The notes under the pieces: model-generated | The model's input: the letters and a program-made list of their open reading frames with translations, nothing else | The model's database searches: none | What the model was told of the DNA's origin: nothing | Source of the DNA: JANXQG01 sp963709175 | Lineage (GTDB): Bacteria > Planctomycetota > Planctomycetia > Pirellulales > Thermoguttaceae | Assembly: GCA_963709175.1 (NCBI GenBank) | Contig: CAVPVK010000013.1 | Location: 62,001-126,000 of the forward strand | DNA length: 64,000 nucleotides | Direction: 5' to 3' | Shown here: positions 1 through 8,304 of the stretch, piece after piece | Numbering within the stretch: position 1 is the first letter of the stretch | Layout of the letters: each line of letters opens with the position of its first letter | Translations under genes and position numbers: made by a program

Positions 1-1
1 C

Positions 2-346
2 ACGCTGGTCAAGACCATGTTCGGTTACGATGATTCCCTGGACGCCTTTGGCGTACACGGTGTGGGCGGCACCCTGGGGGCGCTTCTCACGGGCGTGTTT
101 GCCACGCGGGCGACCGGCGCCACCTTTAGCATCACTGGCGATAAACTGCTGGGCCTGATCGAGGGCGGCTGGGTGATCAAGGCGCAGGCCGCCGCGGTGG
201 TCATCACCTGGGTCTTGGCGGCGGTGGGCACGTTCATTATCCTTAAGGTGCTCGACGCCACGATGGGCCTCCGCGTTTCCCGCGAAGCCGAAATGGAAGG
301 GCTCGACGTCAGTCAGCACGACGAAGAAGGTTACATATTTATCTAA
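2..346 (+). CDS. amt: Ammonium transporter (Amt), C-terminal part, 5' end outside window
   Basis: The frame is open from the window edge, so this is the last 114 residues of a longer protein. It begins inside a glycine-rich membrane segment with the Amt signature around DAFGVHGVGGTLGALLTGV, which supplies a conserved pore histidine, then has a hydrophobic helix and the cytoplasmic tail GLDVSQHDEEGYIF, close to the usual Amt tail GLD..HGEEGY. The family conducts ammonium/ammonia across the inner membrane, and the cytoplasmic tail couples the trimer subunits and contacts PII. The PII gene starts 13 bases downstream, the classic amt-glnB/glnK pairing, so both are probably co-transcribed under nitrogen control. 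Confidence 0.95.
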   Translation, partial: TLVKTMFGYDDSLDAFGVHGVGGTLGALLTGVFATRATGATFSITGDKLLGLIEGGWVIKAQAAAVVITWVLAAVGTFIILKVLDATMGLRVSREAEMEGLDVSQHDEEGYIFI

Positions 347-359
347 GAGGAGCGTATTT

Positions 360-698
360 GTGAAGAAAGTTGAAGCCATCATCCGCCATTTCAAGCTCGA
401 CGACGTCAAAGGCGCCCTCACCGAATGCGGCGCCGTGGGCATGACCGTCACCGAGGTCCGCGGCTTTGGCCGCCAAAAGGGCCATACGGAGATGTATCGC
501 GGCACCGAATACGAAGTCGATTTCGTGCCCAAGGTCAAGATCGAGGTCGTCGTCTCCGACGCCAAGCTGCAGGCGATCCTCGACGCCATCGTCCGCTCGG
601 CCCAAACCGGCCAGGTCGGCGACGGCAAGATCTTCGTCTCCGAGTTGTCCGACGTAATCCGCATTCGCACGGGCGAGTCCGGTGAGGACGCCATTTGA
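360..698 (+). CDS. glnB: Nitrogen regulatory protein PII
   Basis: 112 residues, the normal PII length, and very similar to enterobacterial GlnB from end to end. PII trimers sense 2-oxoglutarate and ATP/ADP and control glutamine synthetase adenylylation, NtrB and Amt. The T-loop GRQKGHTEMYRGTEYEVDF is complete; Tyr51 (RGTEY) is the residue that GlnD uridylylates. The second PII signature is present at TGQVGDGKIFV and the C-terminal RIRTGE motif is intact. The start is GTG at 360, preceded by AGAGGAG about 8 bases upstream. It lies between amt and glnD, and glnD encodes the enzyme that modifies it. Whether it is GlnB or GlnK by function cannot be told; the amt linkage would suit GlnK. Confidence 0.97.
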   Translation: MKKVEAIIRHFKLDDVKGALTECGAVGMTVTEVRGFGRQKGHTEMYRGTEYEVDFVPKVKIEVVVSDAKLQAILDAIVRSAQTGQVGDGKIFVSELSDVIRIRTGESGEDAI

Positions 699-814
699 GA
701 TGACGGGGCACCAGCGGTGCAGAAACGCAAGCCGGCCGGCCATTTGACAATCGTTTTCCGGACTTGTAGGATTGCCTTCGTAATTCGTCGTGTAGATTCC
801 GTCATTGTTTATTG

Positions 815-3433
815 ATGCTTCGCTCCAACGTGCTGGCCGCCAAGGCGCGGCTGGCGAAAGGCTACGAGGATTTCAAGGCGCGGCACGAGGCCGGCTGCCC
901 GGGGGTTGAGCTCTGCGCACTGAACAGCAACCTCCGCGATGCCGTCATCGTGGAATTGCTGGACGACGCCTTGAAGGACCTCGGCCAGGCCGGTTCCAAG
1001 GGGCTGCTCAACGACATCGCGATCGTGGCTTACGGCGGATACGGACGCCGGGACGTGGCCCCCTACAGCGACGTCGACTTGATGATCCTGCACCGGCCGT
1101 CGGCGGCGGCTCGGCTGCTGCCGCTGGCCGAGCGGCTGGTCCGCGACGTCTTTGACGTGGGGCTGGTCCTCGGGCATAGCGTTCGCACGGTGCGGCAGGC
1201 CTGCCGCCTGGGCGTCCGCGACGCCATGATTTGCACCTCGCTGGTCGACTCAAGGCTGCTGGCGGGAAACCCGGCGATCTTCGAGAGCTTCATGCACCGT
1301 TTCCGGCAGGGGGTCCATTGGCGCTGTTCCCGCCTGTTGGCTGCCATCAAGCGGAGCCGCGACGAGGAGCGGCGGCGTTACGGCGAGACCGTCTTCCTGC
1401 TGGAGCCCAATATCAAGCGGTCGCAGGGTACGCTCCGCGATCTGCAGTTGATTCGCTGGGTCGGGTTCGCCCGCTGGGGCATTGCCGACTTCGCCGAGCT
1501 GCGGGATTGCGGGGTGCTGAGCCGCGAAGACTACGATGCCATTCGGCCGGCCTACGCCTTTCTGCTGCGGCTCCGCAACGAGTTGCACTTCCACACCGGC
1601 GGGGCCAACGACGTGCTTACGCGTGCGGAGCAACTTCGCCTGGCCGAACGACTCGGACTTTCGCGGTCCGATGGCCTATTGCCGGTCGAGCATTTCATGC
1701 GCGACTATTTTCGCCACACCAGCCGCATCAGCCACGTAGCCGCCACGTTCCTCGCCAAAGCCACGACAAGTGCCTGGCTCGACAAGACGCTGACCCTCTT
1801 GTTTGGCCACCGCATCGAGTCGGACTACCTGGTGGGGCCGGTAGGCATGATGACCACACGGCGGGGCGCAGCGCGGCTCCGCGGCAACCTCACGACCATC
1901 ATGCAGTTGGTCGATCTGGCCAACCAACACGACGTGCCCATCGCCGCCGTTACCTGGGAAGCCATTCGCCGCGAGGCCCAGCATCTGCCGGCGCATCTGC
2001 CGCCCGAGGCCAGCCGTCACTTTCTCTCTCTCTTGGCCCAGCCTGGCCGATTGGGTGTGCTGCTCCGCGAGCTGCACGAGGTGGCCATCCTGGAGCGGTT
2101 CCTGCCGGAATTCGCCCGGGCCCGCGGCCTCTTGCAATTCAACCAGTACCACAAGTACACAGTCGATGAGCATTGCATCCGCGCGGTGGAGTTCGCCGAG
2201 GGGCTGCTGGACGATCCAGGGCCGGTGGGGCGGGTCTATCGCGGACTGAAGGACAAGCACCTCCTGCACCTGGCCTTGCTCATCCATGACCTGGGCAAAG
2301 GCCTGCTGGAAGATCACCGCGAGGCCGGGCTGAAGATCGCCGAGGAGGTCGGCTGGCGACTCGCCCTGCAACCGCACGAGACCGAGACCCTCAAGTTCCT
2401 TGTCCACAAGCATCTGCGGATGAACCACTTGGCCCTCCACCGCGACACCAGCGACGAGGACCTGGTCGTGCGTTTTGCCGTTCAGGTCGGCTCGCCGGAA
2501 CTCCTGCAGATGCTCTACGTGCTCACCGCCGCCGACTTGGGTGCGGTGGGCCCCGACGTCTGGGACGGCTGGAAGTGCCAGGTCCTGACGGATTTGTACC
2601 ACCGGGCGATGCAGCAACTTGCCGGCGACAGCCCCGCGACGACGACCGACCATCTCTTCGAAGGCAAGCGGAACGCCATCGGCGCCCTGTTCAGCGGCGA
2701 GGCCGACGAGGCCTGGTATTCCCGCGCCATCGACGCCTTGACGAACGGTTACCTCAGCGCGACGTCGGTCGAGCAGGCGGCCGGCGACCTGCGCTTGCTG
2801 CATGACCTGGAGCCGGGCAGTGTGCGCGTGACGACCCGCTACGAGCCCCAGGTGGGGACTTTGCAGGTCACGGTGGGAACCTCCGAAGCCGTGGCTCCCG
2901 GCATTTTCCACCGGCTCACTGGGGCCCTCACCAGCCAGGGCTTGGAGATCCGCTCGGCCCAGATCCACACGCTCGCCGAGGAGCTGGTACTCGACCGCTT
3001 CTGGGTCTACGATCCTGACTACGCCGGCGGATCTCCGCCGGACCGGATCGAAGCGATCGACCGGGGGGTCGAGCGATCGCTCCGCGGCGACGACGGGCAG
3101 GCCCCCTCATTTCGCCGTACCTGGAAGTCGGGCGAGCAGCGGACGGTTCTTGGACCAAAGCCGCAGGTCCGCGTCAACACCGACAACGGCACATCGGACC
3201 GCTACACGATCATCGACGTCTTCGCCTACGACCGCACCGGCCTCTTGTACGCCGTGACGCGGACGCTCTTCGAACTGGGCTGCTCGGTCTGGCGGGCAAA
3301 GATCGCCACCTATCTCGACCAGGTGCTGGACGTCTTCTACGTGACCAACCAGGCAAACGCCAAGATTGTCGATCTGAAGCAATTAGAGACGATCCGGCAA
3401 AGACTGCTCGAGGTGATTGGCGAGGAGAATTAG
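815..3433 (+). CDS. glnD: Bifunctional uridylyltransferase/uridylyl-removing enzyme GlnD
   Basis: About 872 residues, the usual GlnD length. It adds UMP to PII when glutamine is low and removes it when glutamine is high. Order of parts: nucleotidyltransferase with GGYGRRDVAPYSDVDLM near residues 75-91 (metal-binding Asp pair), a helical linker, an HD hydrolase domain with HLALLIHDLGKG near residue 490, and two C-terminal ACT domains that sense glutamine. A TTG at 812 precedes the ATG at 815 in frame; I chose the ATG. No strong ribosome site is visible for either. The gene is complete and unbroken, but its last 205 bp and the 3' flank recur at 16211-16536, so this 3' end is one arm of a long direct repeat. 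Confidence 0.96.
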   Translation: MLRSNVLAAKARLAKGYEDFKARHEAGCPGVELCALNSNLRDAVIVELLDDALKDLGQAGSKGLLNDIAIVAYGGYGRRDVAPYSDVDLMILHRPSAAARLLPLAERLVRDVFDVGLVLGHSVRTVRQACRLGVRDAMICTSLVDSRLLAGNPAIFESFMHRFRQGVHWRCSRLLAAIKRSRDEERRRYGETVFLLEPNIKRSQGTLRDLQLIRWVGFARWGIADFAELRDCGVLSREDYDAIRPAYAFLLRLRNELHFHTGGANDVLTRAEQLRLAERLGLSRSDGLLPVEHFMRDYFRHTSRISHVAATFLAKATTSAWLDKTLTLLFGHRIESDYLVGPVGMMTTRRGAARLRGNLTTIMQLVDLANQHDVPIAAVTWEAIRREAQHLPAHLPPEASRHFLSLLAQPGRLGVLLRELHEVAILERFLPEFARARGLLQFNQYHKYTVDEHCIRAVEFAEGLLDDPGPVGRVYRGLKDKHLLHLALLIHDLGKGLLEDHREAGLKIAEEVGWRLALQPHETETLKFLVHKHLRMNHLALHRDTSDEDLVVRFAVQVGSPELLQMLYVLTAADLGAVGPDVWDGWKCQVLTDLYHRAMQQLAGDSPATTTDHLFEGKRNAIGALFSGEADEAWYSRAIDALTNGYLSATSVEQAAGDLRLLHDLEPGSVRVTTRYEPQVGTLQVTVGTSEAVAPGIFHRLTGALTSQGLEIRSAQIHTLAEELVLDRFWVYDPDYAGGSPPDRIEAIDRGVERSLRGDDGQAPSFRRTWKSGEQRTVLGPKPQVRVNTDNGTSDRYTIIDVFAYDRTGLLYAVTRTLFELGCSVWRAKIATYLDQVLDVFYVTNQANAKIVDLKQLETIRQRLLEVIGEEN

Positions 3434-3554
3434 CGGCCGATTTACCAACGATATTACGGTCCGGACCCCACCCGGCTCGTCCGGGTCGGTGAACCAGATT
3501 GACGGCTACTGCGGGGAAACGAGAAGGAACACCAGACCCCGCCCGGTTCATCCG
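3229..3554 (+). repeat. 326-bp direct repeat, left copy (glnD 3' end plus flank)
   Basis: This segment starts in the last ACT domain of glnD and runs about 120 bp past its stop. It is repeated in the same orientation at 16211-16536, offset 12,982 bp. In the coding part the copies differ at about eleven codons, ten of them synonymous and one Leu/Gln. The non-coding part contains CCCGGCTCGTCCGGG-type hairpin units that are multiplied beside the right copy. Confidence 0.9.
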
Positions 3555-3555
3555 C

Positions 3556-3605
3556 TCGCCCTTCCAATTCAGCTTGCGGACGTTCGTGGTGCTGGGGTCG
3601 TCCGG
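3556..3605 (+). pseudogene. Fragment of a DUF1559-type gene head (FQFSLRT motif)
   Basis: Just after the direct repeat the DNA reads LPFQFSLRT followed by FVVLGSS, matching the start of the broken DUF1559 gene at 9100-9150 but with the intervening leucine-rich bases deleted. No open frame continues from it. I read it as a short relic of a planctomycete membrane-protein N-terminus. The following bases to 3710 hold nothing I recognise. Confidence 0.5.
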
Positions 3606-3710
3606 TTGGCCCGGAGAGCGAGGACGATACAATTAACACGGAACCTGCGTGGGGCCCGACTAATAACCCGTCCATTTCGTGCCTGCGAAACCACAACAGA
3701 GGAGATTGTC

Positions 3711-5111
3711 ATGATTAGGTCGAGTCAGATCTCACGACAGGTGTCGTGCCTAGTAATAGCAGCGTTTGCGCTGCACGTAGATGGGCTTGGTGCTGCGGGG
3801 GCCGAGGCGAAGAACCCCGTCGAACGATTGGTGTCGCTTCTGAAACCTATGCCGTCCGACTACTTCTCGGTCCGGAACTCACTGGCGACGAAGGAGGTTT
3901 TCGACGCAATGCGCGCCCTGAGCGACGCCGAGCTGCGCGAGGCCATGCACGACGCTCGCGGGCCGAAATTGGAGCTGTTCCTTTGTGAGGCGATTCGACG
4001 TGGCGGCAAAGAGTGGAGTAGGTTCGTCGCGGGCCGCTGGGAGGCGGAACGCAAATCGCTACTGAAGGCAGCTCGCGACTCCGCCAAAGGCGATAATCTG
4101 CGACGCGAGTTAACCGTGCATCCGAGCGTCGAATGGCTTACGGCGATGCATCGCCTGGAGGGCAGGCCCGATCCCCTGCAAATCCTGGTTGCCGGCAGGC
4201 GGACGCGCTCGTGCTTCCTGGGATGCCTGCCCAATCTATTTGTCCTGCTGACCAACTTGGATGTCGATCGCGCCGAAGTCCCGTTTACGGACGGGGGCGA
4301 CTACCGCAGCGGACGTCAGGCCCGCTGGCGATTGGAGGTCACCGATCCGCAAGGACACGTGTTGCCGCAGCGTTCGCCGTTGGAATTTGAGGGGGGGGGA
4401 ATCTATCAAGAGTCGACACTTCGATACGGCGAATCCTGGACCACCGAATTGAACATCAACAGATTTGTCCGCATCGAAGCGCCCGGCAAGTACAAGCTAC
4501 GGGTTCTTTACCACGATCATGTGACGATTGCCGATTGCGACGACGTCGCAGGACTAATCGTGAGCGTTTCGCTGCCGATGGACCTTACGGTGGAGCCGAT
4601 CGCTGTCGAGGCGACGTGCGCGGAATTGGACGCGGTCCGCAAGAGCATTTCCGAGTTGCCCCTCAAGGGGCCGATCAAGTTTCTCGAAGGCGACTACGAC
4701 AAGCGCGTGTACGATTTCATTAAGCCCGATTCGCCACCGGGCAAGCTTCTCACGATGGGTTGGAAAGCCGTGCCTGCCATGATCGACGCGGCGGTGGACG
4801 AGAAAGGGGCGCCCGTCCAACGAGCCTGGCTCCTAGCGCTTCTGGCCAGCATCACGCATGCAAACGACCCGCGCGATCAATCGGGTGTGCTCGGAAGCTG
4901 CGACATCCGCGAGAGCGGTTGGAGCGTGTGCGGAGGCACGCCCGGCGAGTGGAGCGGCGGTTGCGGCACGGGAACCTCTGGGAGCCTTAACGTCCTCTTT
5001 CCCGCGCCTATCGAGCCCAAGCGGCAATTGGAGTTTGCCAAGCGATGGGCAGTGTGGAAGCAGAAAGAGTACGTCAAACTCGATATGGTTGAAGCCAAGG
5101 AACGCAAATAG
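3711..5111 (+). CDS. Secreted hypothetical protein, 466 aa
   Basis: Function not recognised. The start is the ATG at 3711, preceded by GAGGAG at a good distance; an upstream in-frame extension crosses the glnD-flank repeat and is not credible. The N-terminus looks like a signal peptide (basic start, hydrophobic SCLVIAAFALHVDGLGA, cleavage likely after GAEA). The rest is soluble-looking, with helical segments (ALSDAELREAMHDARG) before a beta-rich middle (WRLEVTDPQGHVLPQRSPL, KYKLRVLYHDHV) and a Gly/Cys-rich stretch near the end (GGTPGEWSGGCGTGTSG). The middle resembles extracellular carbohydrate- or protein-binding sheets only in a general way. Base composition is typical of the window and the frame is unbroken. 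It is the first gene inside the repeat-bracketed region. Confidence 0.75.
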   Translation: MIRSSQISRQVSCLVIAAFALHVDGLGAAGAEAKNPVERLVSLLKPMPSDYFSVRNSLATKEVFDAMRALSDAELREAMHDARGPKLELFLCEAIRRGGKEWSRFVAGRWEAERKSLLKAARDSAKGDNLRRELTVHPSVEWLTAMHRLEGRPDPLQILVAGRRTRSCFLGCLPNLFVLLTNLDVDRAEVPFTDGGDYRSGRQARWRLEVTDPQGHVLPQRSPLEFEGGGIYQESTLRYGESWTTELNINRFVRIEAPGKYKLRVLYHDHVTIADCDDVAGLIVSVSLPMDLTVEPIAVEATCAELDAVRKSISELPLKGPIKFLEGDYDKRVYDFIKPDSPPGKLLTMGWKAVPAMIDAAVDEKGAPVQRAWLLALLASITHANDPRDQSGVLGSCDIRESGWSVCGGTPGEWSGGCGTGTSGSLNVLFPAPIEPKRQLEFAKRWAVWKQKEYVKLDMVEAKERK

Positions 5112-5206
5112 GCTCCGTCGATTGTCCTTCGATCCTCAATGCAGAGTCCAGGCGGAGTGGCAGATTGTTGGAAGGGAGAGTTTGGTGACCCGAAGCGGTA
5201 TCCCAA

Positions 5207-5321
5207 CTGGCCCAACATCGCCGCCCTGGCCGTGTGGCTTGCGTCGGTCGGCACGCTGCTGCTGGTCGGCGCGGTGCGGAGCAGGAAGGCCCGAGCGCCC
5301 GCTTCGTCGCGGGCCCCCTAG
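5207..5321 (+). pseudogene. DUF1559-type C-terminal tail fragment, copy 1
   Basis: Encodes NWPNIAALAVWLASVGTLLL followed by VGAVRSRKAR and a stop, a hydrophobic helix with a basic end. The same tail occurs at the end of the DUF1559 pseudogene (about 9985-10088) and again at 12748-12856. Here nothing before it belongs to the same protein, so it is an isolated tail left by rearrangement. Confidence 0.6.
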
Positions 5322-5329
5322 CCGCCCTT

Positions 5330-5469
5330 CACCCTCGGCAGCCGCTGGTGCCGTGGCGGGTTGCGGGGAGCCGCTCCGACAGCCAACGCAGCCCCTCCAC
5401 GACCAGCAAGCCGAAGATCAGCCAGGCGGGCGTGAAGGAGAAGCGGCGTGTGGGCGTGGGGTTGGTCAT
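5330..5469 (-). pseudogene. Truncated N-terminus of a membrane protein of the LRR-gene family
   Basis: On the minus strand an ATG at 5469 begins RRFSFTPAWLIFGLLVVEGL then RWLSERLPQ. This resembles the N-termini of the two LRR proteins on the same strand (RRWYCPTPGWLVLGSLAVTG). The ATG is one base after the stop of the upstream LRR gene, suggesting the two were translationally coupled. The similarity ends around 5365 and the frame then reads antisense through the tail fragment at 5207. I take it as the remaining head of a third family member; it could still make a peptide of about 110 residues. Confidence 0.5.
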
Positions 5470-5470
5470 G

Positions 5471-6652
5471 TCAGTGGTCAATGCGGCAACCCGGCAATGC
5501 CTGCTGCAGTTTCTTCAGGCCAGCGGCAGTTACCCTGGGCCCCGTAACGTCCAGCCATTGGAGTTGCTTGAGCCCTTTGAGGTTCTCCAATCCAGCGTCC
5601 GTGATTCTGGAATCGCCCAGGCTCAACTGTCGAAGCTGGGTCAAGCCCTGGAGGTGCGCCATCCCAGCGTCCGTGACTTGGCTTCCGCGAAACACTAACT
5701 CCTCCAGTTGGCTCAGCCCGTGGAAATTCTCAAGGGCAGCATCTGTTACCTCGATATCCGGCAACCACAACTTTCGAAGTTGGGTCAACCCCGTGAAATA
5801 CTTTAATCCAACCTCCGTTACTGGGGTTCCATCGAGATTCACTTCTTCGAGTCCACACAGCCCGCTGAGAATGTGAAGTCCAGCGTCCGTGATATGCGTA
5901 TCGCAAAGTACCAGCCTTCGGAGTTGCAATAACCCTTTGAGATTCTCGAGCCCGATGTCCGTGATTTTGGTTTCGCCAAGCTCTAAGACCTCAAGCTCGT
6001 TCAGCCCTTTGAGGTTTTGCAGCCCGGTGTCCGTGATCTTCGTGTTGCAAAGCCCCAGCTTCTTGAGCAGTTTTAACCCCTGGAGATTCTCGAGTCCAGT
6101 GTCGCTGATGTCGGTGTAGCCAAGGTCCAAGTATCGCAGTTGCGGCAGGGCCTTGAGATTCTCAGCATCAGTGTCGCCAAATCGGGGTTCGTCACTGATC
6201 ACGTCTCCAGCGTTCCGTAAAACACCAACAACATGCGAAAGGAAACCGTTCCCTACCAAATTCCGCAGCCACTCTGGTCCGGATGGATCCGACCACGCCA
6301 CGGACTCGCACAATCTACCAAGCGCCCTCGCTGCTTTCCGTTCTTGCTCAGCCTTTTTCAACTCCACTGCCATCCAACTGCACGGCAAGGCCACGGCCAA
6401 GGCAAGCACGAGCAGGGTTCGGACCGCGAACTGGAACCGCCATCGAAAGACCAGGGCCGCCAACCACCACAGCAGCATCACCGCCAGCACCATGCCCACG
6501 CCAGCGACGGCGGCCAGCACGGCATAGCCCTTGTGCCATGCGGGCCAACCCAACCAATTCGATAGCCAGAGCAACCCCGTCACCGCCAGCGAGCCCAGCA
6601 CCAGCCAGCCAGGCGTGGGGCAATACCAGCGGCGTTTCTTCGTAGCGTCCAT
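5471..6652 (-). CDS. Membrane-anchored leucine-rich repeat protein 1
   Basis: 393 residues from the ATG at 6652; the frame extends further upstream, but that extension covers a flank also found before the next LRR gene, and both family members align from MDA..KRRWYCPTPGW. The N-terminus has about three hydrophobic segments (residues roughly 13-30, 38-62 and 75-95, the last with FQFAVRTLLVLALAVALPCS), a linker, then about nine LRRs of 24 residues with the pattern L..L..L.L..T.ITD.GL, and a cap ending QQALPGCRIDH. LRRs of this type are protein-interaction surfaces; the domain order suggests a repeat domain displayed from the inner membrane. No partner or enzyme activity is visible. It is followed after one base by the head of another family member. 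Confidence 0.85.
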   Translation of the reverse strand: MDATKKRRWYCPTPGWLVLGSLAVTGLLWLSNWLGWPAWHKGYAVLAAVAGVGMVLAVMLLWWLAALVFRWRFQFAVRTLLVLALAVALPCSWMAVELKKAEQERKAARALGRLCESVAWSDPSGPEWLRNLVGNGFLSHVVGVLRNAGDVISDEPRFGDTDAENLKALPQLRYLDLGYTDISDTGLENLQGLKLLKKLGLCNTKITDTGLQNLKGLNELEVLELGETKITDIGLENLKGLLQLRRLVLCDTHITDAGLHILSGLCGLEEVNLDGTPVTEVGLKYFTGLTQLRKLWLPDIEVTDAALENFHGLSQLEELVFRGSQVTDAGMAHLQGLTQLRQLSLGDSRITDAGLENLKGLKQLQWLDVTGPRVTAAGLKKLQQALPGCRIDH

Positions 6653-6845
6653 GCCGCCAGTATACTCCGCCACCAGAGGCCCTGCCAGAATGGAGCCCGG
6701 AGTGATTCCGTTGCACGCCCGCGTTCCTGCCGGTTGCCAGCCGCACGAAGGGTGCCACTGAGCCGAGGCTGGACCGCAGGCCGCAGGCCGCCTTGTGGTG
6801 CAGTCTCGTACGTGGCGCGGTAGAATGAGAGGTGGTTGGACGCTG
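6653..6845. repeat. Duplicated upstream flank of LRR gene 1
   Basis: Shares blocks with 8072-8245, the flank of LRR gene 2: CAGTATAC near the start codon, CAGCCGCACGAAGG, GCCGCCTTGTGGTGCA and CGCGGTAGAAT. The LRR genes were therefore copied with their 5' region. A promoter is probably inside, but I cannot place its -35/-10 boxes with confidence. Confidence 0.6.
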
Positions 6846-6967
6846 GTCGATCCGCGGGGCCGTGGCCCATGCGGCGGCTGCCGATGATTGTCGGCCCAAG
6901 AGTCCAAGAAGGAGAGCGACAAGGCGAAAGATCGACGGCGATTTCTTTCGGCGGGCCTCGGCGGCGG

Positions 6968-7057
6968 GTGAAGTTGAAGCTGGTGCTCATCCCGGCGGGC
7001 GAGTTCAAGATGGGCAGCGGCGAGTCAGGGGAAACCACGGCCTTCTTCAACAAGAAT
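6968..7057 (+). pseudogene. Fragment of a formylglycine-generating-enzyme (SUMF1) type gene
   Basis: The plus strand encodes KLVLIPAGEFKMGSGESGET then TAFFNKN, the conserved opening of FGE-sulfatase/SUMF1 domains (K.VLIPAGEF.MGS). Only this piece is present. At about 7057 the sequence turns into the antisense 3' end of LRR gene 2. FGE-type domains mature sulfatases or appear in planctomycete regulatory fusions; this remnant cannot do either. Confidence 0.65.
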
Positions 7058-8071
7058 TCCGCAGGCCGGCAATTCCGTTTGGAGCTTGTCCGCGCCTTCC
7101 TCCGTCACTTGAGTTCCATCAAGGCCCAACATTTTCAGTTGCTTCATCCCACGAAGAATCTCCAACCCGGCGTCGGAAACCTTGGTTAGGGCAAGGTTCA
7201 AGTCTTTGAGATGTCTTAGTCCTTTGAGCCGTTTTAGCCCACCATCCGTGACTCCGGTTTGGGCGACGTTCAAGTCTTCGAGTTGCTCCTGTCCGTTGAG
7301 ATGTTCGAGTCCAGCATCCGTAATTTGGGTGTCGGCGATGACCAACGTCTGCAGTTGGTTCAGCGACGTGAGATACCCTAGCCCGCCATCGGTGATTCTG
7401 GTACCGTAAAGGTACAATCTTTGAACTTGAGTCAACCGGACGACATCCTGCATTCCAGCATCTGTGATCCGTGTCCCGTTGAGGTTCAACTCTCGAAGTT
7501 GGCTTAGCCTCTCGAGATGTTTGACGCCTGCATCGCCAACCTTTGTGTCGGATAGGTTCAGGATCGTGATTGCCGGCAGCGCGGTGACAATCTGGTCCAA
7601 CTGGGCATCCGAGACCTCGGATTCGCATAGATCAACGGTATCAATAGTCTGAAGGACATCATCCCCTGCTAGAGCGCGTAGCCAGTTCGGTCCCGAGGGT
7701 CCGCTCCGCTCCACGCGCCCGCCCAACTTCTTGATCGCCTCTGCGGCGCTCTGCTGCTCCCTCGCCGCCTTCATCTCGACTGCCAGCCAGCTACACGGCA
7801 AAGCCACGGCCAAGGTCAGCGCCAGCAGCGCGCGGATGCCAAACTGGAGCTGCCAGCGAAAGACCAAAGCCACAACGAACCAAATCAGCATCAGCACTCC
7901 AGCCGTGCCCACCCCAGCCACCGCGATCAGCACCGTCCAGCCCTTGTGCTCGTTGAAGGGACACCACCGCCCCCGTTCTGAGAGAAAGAGCAGGCCCGTC
8001 ACGGCCAGCGAGCCGAGCACCAGCCAGCCAGGCGTGGGGCAATACCAGCGACGTTTCTCCGGGGCGTCCAT
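7025..8071 (-). CDS. Membrane-anchored leucine-rich repeat protein 2, abnormal C-terminus
   Basis: 348 residues from the ATG at 8071, chosen by alignment with LRR protein 1 (MDAPEKRRWYCPTPGW). It has the same plan: three hydrophobic N-terminal segments (including RWQLQFGIRALLALTLAVAL), a linker, then about eight LRRs with ITDAGL/VTDGGL motifs. The last ten codons (ILVEEGRGFP) are the antisense of the SUMF1 fragment on the plus strand, so the natural end was lost and the frame now stops in foreign DNA. Its role is presumably interaction at the membrane, as for protein 1. The two genes are tandem paralogues with duplicated flanks; no operon partner of other function is seen. Confidence 0.82.
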   Translation of the reverse strand: MDAPEKRRWYCPTPGWLVLGSLAVTGLLFLSERGRWCPFNEHKGWTVLIAVAGVGTAGVLMLIWFVVALVFRWQLQFGIRALLALTLAVALPCSWLAVEMKAAREQQSAAEAIKKLGGRVERSGPSGPNWLRALAGDDVLQTIDTVDLCESEVSDAQLDQIVTALPAITILNLSDTKVGDAGVKHLERLSQLRELNLNGTRITDAGMQDVVRLTQVQRLYLYGTRITDGGLGYLTSLNQLQTLVIADTQITDAGLEHLNGQEQLEDLNVAQTGVTDGGLKRLKGLRHLKDLNLALTKVSDAGLEILRGMKQLKMLGLDGTQVTEEGADKLQTELPACGILVEEGRGFP

Positions 8072-8245
8072 GCCCTCAGTATACAGCGCCACCAGCAGCC
8101 CCACCAGGATGCGGCCCTGAGCGGTGCCCCTGCGTTCGCGTTCCGGCCGCTTTTTTCAGCCGCACGAAGGTTACCGGTGAGGCGGCGTTGGACGGCGTGC
8201 CGCCTTGTGGTGCAGGATGTCGCGGCGCGGTAGAATAGAGGCCAG
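8072..8245. repeat. Duplicated upstream flank of LRR gene 2
   Basis: Second copy of the flank described at 6653-6845, with the same ordered blocks (CAGTATAC, CAGCCGCACGAAGGT, GCCGCCTTGTGGTGCA, GCGGTAGAATAGAGGCC). The string GTAGAATAGAGGC also occurs at about 14550, upstream of LRR gene 4 on the other strand. Confidence 0.55.
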
Positions 8246-8304
8246 GACGCCGGGCGCTCTGCGTTGGGGCGGCGTCGGGAAAGCATGGCCGTGAGGCAAG
8301 TCAT

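Noticed and set aside
1676..2968. 430-codon open frame on the minus strand inside glnD
   Set aside because: It is the antisense shadow of a conserved GC-rich gene; its translation has no family features and glnD motifs fill the other strand.
3434..3710. Upstream extension of the secreted protein from 3417
   Set aside because: The extension crosses the glnD flank repeat and lacks a ribosome site; ATG 3711 has both a good site and a signal peptide.
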